A stretch of DNA of 64,000 bases from Anaerolineae bacterium. GTDB taxonomy: Bacteria; Chloroflexota; Anaerolineae; Aggregatilineales; JAFGMM01. Shown here one piece after another: positions 9,111 through 17,773 of the stretch (its first letter is position 1; each line of letters opens with the position of its first letter). Where the stretch lies: assembly GCA_027494055.1 (NCBI GenBank), contig JAOSJO010000001.1, forward strand, positions 744,001 to 808,000, read 5' to 3'. The translations under genes and the position numbers were made by a program. The notes beneath the pieces are model-generated. The model made no database searches. It saw only the letters and a program-made list of their open reading frames with translations, and was not told where the DNA came from.

Positions 9111-10908
9111 ATGAGTGCAAACGAAAGTCTTTCCGTCCGAATCGCGGGCGAGTCGGGCGAGGGTATCGTCACCGTCGGCGAGATCATCGCGCGGGTCGCC
9201 GGGGCCAGCGGGCACTGGGTTTATACCTTCCGCACCTTCCCCGCCGAGATTCTGGGCGGCCATGTGGTTTTTCAGGTGCGGATCGGCTCCGAGAAGGTCC
9301 ACTCCATCGGCGACGAGTTGGATATTGTGGTTGCCCTCAACCAGGAAGCATCCGACAAGCACTTCGACCTTATCCGCGACGGCGGCGCCATGATCTACGA
9401 CTCGGACGCGGTGCGCGACAGCGACCTGCCCCGCGACCGGGTGCGCCTCGTCGGGGGTGCCGATGAACCAGCTCGCCAAGGAAATCGGCGTGGGCGCAAA
9501 GGCGGGCAAAAACCTGATTATGATCGGTGCGGCGGCGCAGGTCTTCGGGCTGAGTCACGAGGTCGCCAGACAGGTGGTGATCAAACGCCTGGGCAAGCGC
9601 AAAGACCTGCTTGAGGCGAACCTGCTCGGCCTCCAGACCGGCTACGAGTGGACCGAGAAGAACATCGGCCACGCGCTGGACGACCTGCATCTGGGCGTGC
9701 GCGAGCGCCACGACGAGTGGCTGATCGTGACCGGCAACCAGGCGCTCGCGATGGGCGCGCTGGCGGCGGGGCTGAAGTTCTTCGCCGGCTACCCCATCAC
9801 CCCGGCGAGCGACATCATGGAGTTCCTCGCCGCCGAGCTGCCGAAGTTCGGCGGTACGATGGTCCAGGCCGAGGACGAAATGGCGGCGCTGGCGATGTGC
9901 ATGGGCGCTTCGTACTCCGGGCAGCGCGCGATGACGGCGACCTCCGGCCCCGGCATGGCCCTGATGCTTGAGCTGATGGGCCACGCCTCAATGACGGAAG
10001 TCCCGGTCGTTGTCGCGAACGTGCAGCGCGCCGGCCCAAGCACCGGCATGCCGACCAAGACCGCGCAGGCCGACCTGTGGATGGCGGTCTACGGCGGCAA
10101 CGACGAACCGCCGCGCATCGTGATCGCGCCAAGCACCGTGCGCGACTGCTTCGTCCAGACGGTGAACGCGATCAACATGGCCGAGCGTTACCAGATACCG
10201 GTCGTCATTCTCAGCGACCAGGCGCTTTCCTCGCGCGTCGAAACCATCGAGCCGTGGGACCTGGACAACATCCCGCGCCTGGAGCGCGTCGTCGCCGGCC
10301 CGCACGAGGGCAAGGGCGATTACCTGCGCTACCGGATCACCGAAGACGGCATCTCGCCGATGGCGCTCCCCGGCACGCCGGGGACGTACTACACCGCCGA
10401 GGGCCTGGAACACCTGGAGAGCGGCGCGCCGAACTACGAGCCGGCGCAGCACCGGGTGATGATGGACAAGCGCTGGCGCAAGCTGGAGACCGCGTACCAG
10501 GAGTACCGCACATGGCCCGACATGTGGGACCGCTTCGGCGCGGACGACCCGGACGTCGGCGTGATCTGCTGGGGCGCGACGGAGGGCGCGGTGCGCGAGG
10601 CAGTGATGCGCCAGAACATGCGCGGACGCCGCGTCGCCGCGTTCGTCCCGAAGGTGCTCAACCCGCTCCCCCGCGAGGAGCTGCTCGACTTCGCGGAGGC
10701 GTGCAAGGCGGTGATGGTGCCGGAGTTGAACGCGCGGGCGCAGCTTGCCAAGCTGCTGCTGAGCGAACTGCGCATCGAGAGTGAGACGTTGAACAAGTAC
10801 GAAGGGCTGCCGTTCACGCCGGGCGAGATCGAGGCGAAGCTCGATGAAATCTACCGGGCGCTGGATCTCGAACCGGCGGGCGAGGCGCTTGAGGTGATGG
10901 CGAAGTAG
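9111..10908 (+). CDS. korA: 2-oxoacid:ferredoxin oxidoreductase, fused gamma-alpha subunit, frame broken
   Basis: Large subunit of a two-subunit 2-oxoacid:acceptor oxidoreductase. With KorB it decarboxylates a 2-oxoacid such as 2-oxoglutarate to the acyl-CoA and reduces ferredoxin. The first 190 residues form the gamma domain (IAGESGEGIVTVGEI, FPAEILGGH). The alpha domain follows with the conserved GYPITPASDIMEFLA and TATSGPGMALM segments. The frame breaks in a G5 run (9453-9457). Removing one G joins RVRLVG to VPMNQLAKEIG and gives about 598 residues, normal for fused KorA. The substrate (2-oxoglutarate or branched-chain oxoacids) is not certain. Confidence 0.92.
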
Positions 10909-10946
10909 GGACGCGCAGCGCAATGTTGAATGCTAAGGAGACACCG

Positions 10947-11825
10947 ATGGTGAGTACTCAGGTGGCAGAACCAAAAACCGAAAAGCGGCGACCGAATGAC
11001 TACAAGAGCAACGTCAAGCCGATCTGGTGCCCCGGCTGCGGCGACTATGCGGTCCTGGCGTCTTTCGTGCGCGCGCTGGCCGACATGAACCTCCCGCCGG
11101 AGCAGGTCGCGATTGCTTCGGGCATCGGGTGCAGCGGGCGCTTCCCGGCGTTTGCCAGGGTGTACGGCTATCACGGCGTGCACGGGCGGCCTGTGCCCCT
11201 GGCGACCGGCATCAAGCTCGGCAACCCGGAGTTGACCGTCTTCGCCTTCGGCGGCGACGGCGACGCCTTCTCGATTGGCGCGGGGCACCTGCCGCACGCG
11301 GCCATCCGCAACGTGGACATTACCTACGTGGTGCTGGACAACGAAATCTACGGCCTCACCAAAGGCCAGCCCAGCCCCACCACGCCGACCGGCCACCGCA
11401 CCAAGGCCTCACCTTACGGCAAGGTGGGCCGGCAGGCCAACCCGCTGATGATGATGCTCTCCTACGGAGCCTCGTTCGTGGCGCGCGGCAACTCGTCTGA
11501 CCCGCGCACGCTCACGGACCTGATCATCCAGGCGGTGCGGCACCCCGGCTTCGCGTTCCTGCAGGTGTACAGCCCGTGCGTCACCTTCTTCGATACCTAC
11601 CCGATGGTCAAGGAGAAGCAGACGCCCATCCCCGACACGCACGATCCGAAGGACCTGTACAGCGCCATGCGCCTCGCGTCGGACCCCGATCACCTCTACA
11701 TGGGCGTGTTCTACCAGGACGACGCGGATGACAACTACCTCAGCGAGATGGTCAAGGTGAGCGCGAAGGCCGGCCAAAACGGTTACGGGATCGCCGACCT
11801 TGTGGGCCGCTATCAGGTTGACTGA
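10947..11825 (+). CDS. korB: 2-oxoacid:ferredoxin oxidoreductase, beta subunit
   Basis: Thiamine-diphosphate-binding small subunit, 292 residues, partner of korA 38 nt upstream. The N-terminal WCPGCGDYA motif and the TPP-binding motif GGDGDAFSIGAGHLPHA with a downstream LDNEIYGLTKGQ are intact. I chose the ATG at 10947 because AAGGAG (10935-10940) lies 6 nt before it; the ATG at 10923 has no ribosome site. A hairpin terminator follows immediately, so korAB is a two-gene operon. Confidence 0.95.
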   Translation: MVSTQVAEPKTEKRRPNDYKSNVKPIWCPGCGDYAVLASFVRALADMNLPPEQVAIASGIGCSGRFPAFARVYGYHGVHGRPVPLATGIKLGNPELTVFAFGGDGDAFSIGAGHLPHAAIRNVDITYVVLDNEIYGLTKGQPSPTTPTGHRTKASPYGKVGRQANPLMMMLSYGASFVARGNSSDPRTLTDLIIQAVRHPGFAFLQVYSPCVTFFDTYPMVKEKQTPIPDTHDPKDLYSAMRLASDPDHLYMGVFYQDDADDNYLSEMVKVSAKAGQNGYGIADLVGRYQVD

Positions 11826-11848
11826 CGGCGGCGGCTAAACTGAAGTGG

Positions 11849-11882
11849 GTGAGGCGGGTCAGAAGTGGCCCGCCTCTGTTTT
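11849..11882 (+). terminator. Intrinsic terminator of korAB
   Basis: An 8-bp GC-rich stem, GAGGCGGG (11851-11858) with CCCGCCTC (11869-11876), is followed by TGTTTTC. It begins 25 nt after the korB stop and ends 25 nt before the next start. Confidence 0.75.
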
Positions 11883-11906
11883 CTATCGACCACATGGAGG
11901 AGATCG

Positions 11907-12305
11907 ATGGGCGACGGGGAGAAACCGGTGGTCGGCGCTGTCATCTGGGCGGACCTGACCGTCAAAGACGTGGATGGCGTGCGGGACTTCTACAGCCAGG
12001 TGGCGGGCTGGCGGGCGTCGCCGGTGGACGTGGGCGGCTACGAGGATTTCAACATGCTCCCGCCCGGCAGCGACACGCCGGCGGCGGGCGTCTGCCAGGC
12101 GCGGGGCGTCAACGCGGATCTGCCGGCCCAGTGGTTGATCTATATCGTGGTCGCCGACCTGGATGTGAGCATGGCGCGCTGCGTTGAACTGGGTGGGAAG
12201 GTTATCGCCGGGCCGAGGAGCACAGGCCCAGGGACGCGCTACTGCGTGATCCAGGACCCGGCAGGCGCGGTGTGCGCGCTCTACCAGGCGGGCGAGGGGC
12301 CGTAG
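11907..12305 (+). CDS. VOC/glyoxalase-family protein
   Basis: A 132-residue single-domain vicinal oxygen chelate protein. The first beta-alpha unit is clear (GAVIWADLTVKDVDGVRDFYSQVAGW), and the end has the typical IQDPAGAVCALYQ strand. The start ATG at 11907 is placed by GGAGGAG just upstream, inside the longer open frame. Members of this fold include dioxygenases, isomerases and resistance proteins; nothing in the sequence says which applies here. Confidence 0.8.
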   Translation: MGDGEKPVVGAVIWADLTVKDVDGVRDFYSQVAGWRASPVDVGGYEDFNMLPPGSDTPAAGVCQARGVNADLPAQWLIYIVVADLDVSMARCVELGGKVIAGPRSTGPGTRYCVIQDPAGAVCALYQAGEGP

Positions 12306-12312
12306 ACGCGCC

Positions 12313-13289
12313 CTAGCGCCCGGCCATCGCCTGGAGCGCGGCGTCGTAGGTCTCCGGCGCGGCCGGCAGGTAGCCCGCCGCGTCGATGCGCGCCTGCCCG
12401 TCGGCGCTGAGGTAGTAGCGCACGAACTGCGCCACCGCCGGCCGTTGCAGCGACGCCACGTTCACGTAGAGGTAGAGCGGGCGCGCCAGCGCCCCATATT
12501 GCCCGCGCCATACGCGCTCCGCGGTGGGCGCGGCGCACCCCGCCCCCGTGTCGATGCTCACGAGCTGCGCCGCCGGCGCGCCGGCCTCCGCCACAGGGAA
12601 GCGCCCGTAATTGAGGAAGCCAACCGCGCCGGGCGTCTCCGCCACCATGAACGCCGGGTCGTCGCCGCCGGGCGCCACGTCGCTGCGAAGCGCGACGCCA
12701 AGCGCCTCGGCGAAGAAGCGCACCTGCGCCGGTTCCAGATCGGCGGCGATGGGCACGATGGCGCGCTCCGGGAACCACGACCGCACCGCCGACCAGTCTG
12801 CCGCGCCCGGCTCCCCCAGACGGCGCGGAGTTCATCCAGTGTCAGGCACGAGAGGAACGTATCCGACGGGTTGGCGATCACCGCCAGCACGTCGTAGCCG
12901 ATCACGACTTCGAGCCATCCGACGCCATTGGCGGCGCAGGCCTCTGCTTCACCCGCCGCCATCGCGCGCGCCGCGTGCGTCAGGTCGATCTCGTCCCCGC
13001 ACAGGCGGGCGAAGCCGGCGCTGGGGCCGGCCGCGTTGACCTCAACCGCAACGCTCCCCGCAGCGTCGGCTGGCTGTGCGTTTTGAAACCCGTCGGCGAC
13101 GGCCCGCGTAATCGCCGCGACCTGCGCCGAGCCGTCTGCGAGGACGGTGTCTGCCAGCGGCGGCGTGGCTCCGCCAGGCGGGTTGGCGACGGTTGCCGCA
13201 TCAGGCGCGGTGGGCGCGGGCCGGTAGCAGCCGGCCGCAGCGAGGAGGACGATGCCGCCGAGTGCGAGCGCGATCAGGCGTGTTTTCAT
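12313..13289 (-). CDS. Phosphate-type (PstS-like) substrate-binding lipoprotein, frame broken
   Basis: An exported binding protein resembling PstS. The N-terminus is a lipoprotein signal (MKTRLIALAL, then AAAGC with the acylated Cys near residue 23). Later come the segment DEIDLTHAARAMAAGEAEAC, the domain-hinge region CLTLDELRAVWG and a C-terminal LYLYVNVASLQRPAVAQFVRYYL segment typical of PstS. The frame breaks at a C5 run on the plus strand (12813-12817). Adding one base restores WGEPGAADWSAVRSWFPE and gives about 325 residues. No pst permease or ATPase genes are adjacent, so the substrate is an inference from the family. Confidence 0.8.
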
Positions 13290-13327
13290 CGCGTTGCCTG
13301 CTCCTCCGTGCGCACGCACGTGCGCCG

Positions 13328-14778
13328 CTACAGGTGCAGCCGGCGGCGGCCACGCCACGCCACCAGCGCGGCCATGCCGCCCAACAGCCCCGCGCCAAAC
13401 CCGGCGAGCCAGGGCCGGAGCCGCTTCGGGGTGACAGCCGGGCGGTGGATGACGCGGAAGCGCTTCTCTGGCGCGAGATCGTCGCGCACCACGCGCTGCA
13501 GGTCGGCAGCCGTCACGGCGGCGACGCCGGCGAAATAGTTCGGCAGCGGATCGGTGTCGTCATCCCTCGCCATGAGCGCGTCATCGCGGAGCCACCAACC
13601 CATATCGAGGTTGCTTTCCAGCTCGAGCATGGCCTGGCCGCGCAGCGCGGCCTTTCGCCTGTGCGATCTCCTCCGCCGTAAGCTCCCCAGTCGCGGCGCG
13701 CTGAAGGTGCTTCTCGATCACCTTTTGGATCTCGCCGAACCGGTCGCTGTCAGCGGCGGTGTAGATCGCCATGAAGCCGGCCTCGCGGTAGAGCCTCACG
13801 CCGGCGTTGATGCCGTACACCAGCCCGCGCTGATGGCGGATTTCCTCGGTAAGCGCGTTGTCGAGGATTTCGCTCAGCACGGCCCAGGCGTACCGGTCGG
13901 GGGTGGTTGCTGCCGCCAAGCACGCCGCCGATGAGCATCTGTCCCCGGTCGTTGATGCTCGGCCCGTGCAGCCGCACGTCAAACGGGCGCGCGTCGATCT
14001 CAAGCGGTTGGGTTTCGGACAGGGCGGCGCTCGCGGCGAAGCCGCCCAGGTGTCGCTCCACCGCCGCCCTGAACGGTGCCACTTCCAGGTCGCCAACCGC
14101 GATGAGCGTCATGTTGTTGGGCACGTAGTGCGCGCGGTAGAACGCGACGACCGTCGGGTAATCGACCTTGCGCAGCGATCCGTCGGTGCCGATGACGGGC
14201 ATCAGCAACGCCGAGTCGGGGAACAGCCGCCGCCGCACCGCCCAGAACACGTCGTAGCCCAGGTTCTTGCGCTCCAGCCACTCGAAGAGCTTGCCGAGCC
14301 GCCCGAACTCGCCGCCCTTCTCCTGCAGGATGACGCCGCGCTCCTTCTCGTACTTCTCCTCCACGAGCGTGGGCCGGAACAGCACCTCCGCGAGCCACTC
14401 CAGGCCCAGTTCCAGGTCGTCCGCCTTGAGGTGCAGGTAGTACACCGTGTCCTCGTAGCTCGTGCGCGCGTTGACGTACCCGCCGACGCGCCGGATGGTG
14501 TCCAGGACGGCCTGCTCTTCGGGCCATTTCGCGGTGCCGGTGAACACCAGGTGCTCGACGAAGTGCGCGACGCCGTTGTTCTGCCGTGTCTCGTGCCGCA
14601 GACCGACCGGCACCTGCATCAACAGCGCCAGCGTGCCAGAGCGCGGGCGCTCGTGCGCCCACACGCGCAGGCCGTTCTCCAGCCTGAAGCGCCATACGTC
14701 GGTGGTGTTGCGTTCGCGTTGGGTGAGGTCTGGCGTGGGCGCGGGCGGGTCAGGAGCGGGTTTCGGGTCCATCTTCAC
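13328..14778 (-). CDS. M16 family zinc peptidase with C-terminal membrane segment, frame broken twice
   Basis: An insulinase/processing-peptidase-family protein. The inverted zinc motif HFVEH is near residue 72, and the third ligand is in the EKYEKERGVILQE region about 75 residues later. Two frame breaks are corrected by single-base removals: at 13899-13903 (gives GGSNHPDRYAWAVLSEI) and near 13649-13652 (gives EIAQAKAALRGQAMLELE). The corrected protein is about 482 residues and ends with a hydrophobic Gly/Ala helix followed by a basic tail (WRGRRRLHL), which looks like a C-terminal membrane anchor. The start is taken at a GTG (14778), with an ATG at 14772 as an alternative. Confidence 0.85.
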
Positions 14779-14779
14779 T

Positions 14780-16018
14780 TCACAGCAACGACTGGATCTC
14801 GGAGAGAGCCGTCTTCATCTCCTGCAGTTTCGCCTCGGCCTGTTGGCAGAGCTTGCGCTCCTTCCGTCCCTGGCCCTGGCCGAGCTTGATCGTTTCCCGG
14901 CACGCCGCTGCCGTCTCGAAGCACAGGTCGGCGACCGCCTGCCAGTCGGGCGGGCGGTGCAGCGCCGGCTCCAGCACTTTGGCGACCGCCGCGAACTCAG
15001 GCGGCGTGTACCCCCTGGGCACGCGCGCCTCCGCGATGACGGAAACGCGATCGCCCAGGTGCTCCAGCGCGCTCGCCAAATCGAGCCAGTGCCGGGCCTC
15101 GCCGGCCCCGGTGTAAAGCACCTCGCGGTACAACGTGACACTTTCCGCGATGGCCTTCTCGACCTCGGCCTTCCGCGTGCCGAGCGGGGCCGTGCCGGTT
15201 GATTTCACGCGGCGCAGGGCGTTCTCGGCGTCGCGGAGCTTGTGTTTCTGGTCGCGCGTGAGCGTAGCGTTGGGGTTGGCCTTGGGAAATGTCGGCCTCG
15301 CCAGCTCGCGTTCGGCCTTCTCGTAAGCCGCTTCGTCGTCGTCCGCCCCGGCTTCGGCCTCCGTGTCGGTGCGGCGCGCGCGCGCCGCCTGCGGCGGGGA
15401 GAGGGGCCGGACCATCGGCGGCGGCTCCGCTGACGCTTCCCGCTGCGCCGGGGTCGGTTCGGCTGCGCCGACGGCCTCCGCCGCGTTGATGGTCGCCACC
15501 AGGTCGGCCCAGGCATCCTCGTCTTGCTGCGCCGGCGGGGTGACGCCGGCAGGGACCGCAGGGCCGGCGTCGACCGGCGCGCCGGTCCCGGCAATGGGCC
15601 GGGTGTCGGCCCACGGGAGCGGTTCGGGCTGGGTCGGCGGCGCGGGGTCAACCTCCGCCGCAGTGCTCGCCGGCGCCGCAGCGGCAGGCTGCGCCTCTGG
15701 CGCGGGTTGCGCGGCGGGCGCTTCCTCTGCCGGTTCCTCAAGCGTCTCAGCGTCCATCGGGAAGCGCTGCTGGAAGCGGGTCAGCGCCTTCTGCGCCCAG
15801 TAGCCGCCCTCGTCGAGGGTGAGCGCGATGCCCAGCGCGCGCCGCGCCTCGCCGGGCGTGAACGCCGCCTGCGCCAGCAAGTACCAGGCGTCTGCGTTGT
15901 GCGGGTTGGTCTGCATCACCACGCGGATGATCTGCCGCGCGCCCAGCTTGAAACCGACCCGCAGTTTCTCGTAGGCCTGCTGCAATTGCGCCTGGATGAT
16001 GTCGTCCGTTGTCGACAA
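14780..16018 (-). CDS. TPR-like protein with a Pro/Ala-rich linker, function unknown
   Basis: About 412 residues. The N-terminal 90 residues look like tetratricopeptide helices (QAYEKLRVGFKLGARQIIRV, then NPHNADAWYLLAQAAF). A long low-complexity linker rich in Pro, Ala and Glu occupies residues 110-230. The C-terminal third is charged and helical (DQKHKLRDAENALRRVK, later KERKLCQQAEAKLQEMK), suggesting coiled coil. The start is a TTG at 16018, chosen because AAGGAGG (plus-strand 16024-16030) lies 5 nt upstream; the frame is open further up without a better site. The stop abuts the M16 peptidase start, so the two are probably co-transcribed. Confidence 0.7.
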   Translation of the reverse strand: MSTTDDIIQAQLQQAYEKLRVGFKLGARQIIRVVMQTNPHNADAWYLLAQAAFTPGEARRALGIALTLDEGGYWAQKALTRFQQRFPMDAETLEEPAEEAPAAQPAPEAQPAAAAPASTAAEVDPAPPTQPEPLPWADTRPIAGTGAPVDAGPAVPAGVTPPAQQDEDAWADLVATINAAEAVGAAEPTPAQREASAEPPPMVRPLSPPQAARARRTDTEAEAGADDDEAAYEKAERELARPTFPKANPNATLTRDQKHKLRDAENALRRVKSTGTAPLGTRKAEVEKAIAESVTLYREVLYTGAGEARHWLDLASALEHLGDRVSVIAEARVPRGYTPPEFAAVAKVLEPALHRPPDWQAVADLCFETAAACRETIKLGQGQGRKERKLCQQAEAKLQEMKTALSEIQSLL

Positions 16019-16267
16019 GCGGCCCTCCTTGAGAAGTCTCCCACTATGATAAGCAAATCGCCCCCTTCGACAAGCGGCTCCTGGAAACCGGACCAGGGCA
16101 TTCCGGTTCTCGTGAAGCGATAGGGGCAACCAGATCGTGGCAACGCGCCAACGCTTCACGGGGGAGACTACTGAATCAGCGCTATCCGCGTTATCTGTGG
16201 TTCGATTTGTCGCCGCCCAACCTGCTGCCGGGCAGTGCGGGGAAACGGGGGACGGGGGCCGGCCCGG
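16019..16267. other. Spacer between the TPR-like gene and the radical SAM gene
   Basis: About 250 nt lies between two minus-strand genes. I looked for a small precursor-peptide gene next to the radical SAM enzyme and found no short frame with both a ribosome site and a plausible leader/core. No strong hairpin terminator is evident. Confidence 0.5.
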
Positions 16268-17729
16268 CTACTGGAGAGCGCCGCTCAGCTTCAGCAGGCG
16301 CAGCCCTTCGAGGCGAAGCGCGCGCGGATACAGCGCCTTGTAGACGTTGCAGTAGGGCGACTTCACGTCATAGCGGCCTGTGGCGCGGTACGTCAACACC
16401 GGGCAGCCGCCGCCACACCAGTACTTCCACGCGCAGTCGCGGCAGCCTTCTTTCTCATCGACGCTGACGTTCTGGACGCCCGTGCGGTCGATCTGGACCA
16501 GCCGCAGCGGGTCATCCGCGGCGATGTCCGTGATGGGGCGCTCGACCTCCATCTGGCACTTGGCGATGTGGCCGGTGTGCGTGACAACGAGGTACGAATC
16601 GCCCACGCTGCACGGCTTGTCGTGCGCCTGGTCGAGCCGCGCCCGGTCGATCAGCGACCCCAGGAGGCTGCGCGCGGGCAGCCGGGCCTCGATGATGTCG
16701 AACGTCTCGTGCAGCGCCGCGATGAGGCGCGCCTGCTCGGCGCGCAGGCCCTGGAACGGGGTCGCGCAGTCGTTGTCGCGGAAGAAGTTGAGGTTGAACG
16801 GCAAATCCCGGTCGAGCAGGTAACTGACGACCTGGGGCAGCCCGTCGATGTTGCGGTCCGATACGGTGACGCTCACGAACGGCCTCACGCCCTGGCGGTC
16901 CAGCCGGTCCAGCGCGCGGTCTACCCAGGCGAACGAGCCTGTGCCGTTCGCAAACGGGCGCTGGCTGTCGTGCACCGCGCCGACGCCGTCGAGCGAGATC
17001 ATCACCTGAATGCCGCGCGCCTTCAACGCCCGGATGGACCGCTCGCCCAGGGCGACGCCGTTGCTCAGGATGACGGCCTCCAGCCCGATGCCTGCCTCTG
17101 CGGCCCGGTCGCGCGCGTATTCGTGCAGGTCGATCACCAGCTTCAGGTTCAGCGTCGGCTCGCCGCCGGCGAACTTGAGCCGGACCCGCTGCATGTTGCC
17201 CTTGCGCGCCGAGCGGAAGATCGCGTCTATCGCCGCGCGCCCGGTGGCCCGCGCTCATACGCGCGCTCGTCTTGTTGATGTAACAGTAGCTGCAACGCAG
17301 GTTGCATTCGTTGGTCACGTGCAGCCACACACTGAGCGCCTGCGACGCGCGCACACGCGGCTGCACGGTCGCGTCAGGCTGCTCCAGGAGGCCGGCTTCG
17401 GCCATGACGCGGGCCGCCCGGCGCGCGTCGCCGTCGCCGGCGGCGTCAAGGGTGCGCGGCGCGCGGAAACGCTCCCAGATTTGGCGCGCGGGTGGGTTGA
17501 GGACCGCGACGCCGCCCTCGCGCTGCGCGTTGAACATCAGTGTGTGGTCGCCGGGGAGCGGCTGCATGTGCAGCCGGGCGTGCTGCAAAGGCGCGCGCCG
17601 CGACACCGGCGGCGCGGACAGCGCAAAGCCGTTTTCCGGGCAGGCGCAATCGCACTGGCTTTGACCGGCGCTGGCGTCTTCCTGGTGGAAGTGGTGGGAG
17701 AGCAGGACGAGCGGCTTATGATCGTTCAT
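16268..17729 (-). CDS. Radical SAM/SPASM enzyme with N-terminal RRE (PqqD-like) domain, frame broken
   Basis: About 486 residues. Residues 1-45 are unusual and Cys-rich (QCDCACPENGF). Residues 60-120 resemble a PqqD/RiPP-recognition domain (HTLMFNAQREGGVAVLNPPA, then a helical stretch). The radical SAM CX3CX2C motif is ECNLRCSYCY at 131-140, followed after correction by KFAGGEPTLN. The C-terminal SPASM-type cysteines are GCRDCAWKYWCGGGCP and a final SPYC, the usual ligands for auxiliary iron-sulfur clusters. The frame breaks at CCC 17248-17250; removing one base gives MSAATGRAAIDAIF. By family, such enzymes modify peptides or protein side chains. It is the last gene of the NTPase cassette, 44 nt after the NTPase-TPR gene. 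No substrate peptide was found. Confidence 0.85.
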
Positions 17730-17773
17730 TTGCGTTCTCTTTGGATAAGCAACGGTCTTGCCGCAGCACGAGA

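Noticed and set aside
12281..12835. Alternative minus-strand reading frame over the PstS-like gene
   Set aside because: Arg/Gly/Ala-rich text without motifs; the PstS-like reading in the other frame is convincing after one-base repair.
16019..16267. A precursor peptide gene for the radical SAM enzyme
   Set aside because: Short frames here have no ribosome site and no leader/core character.
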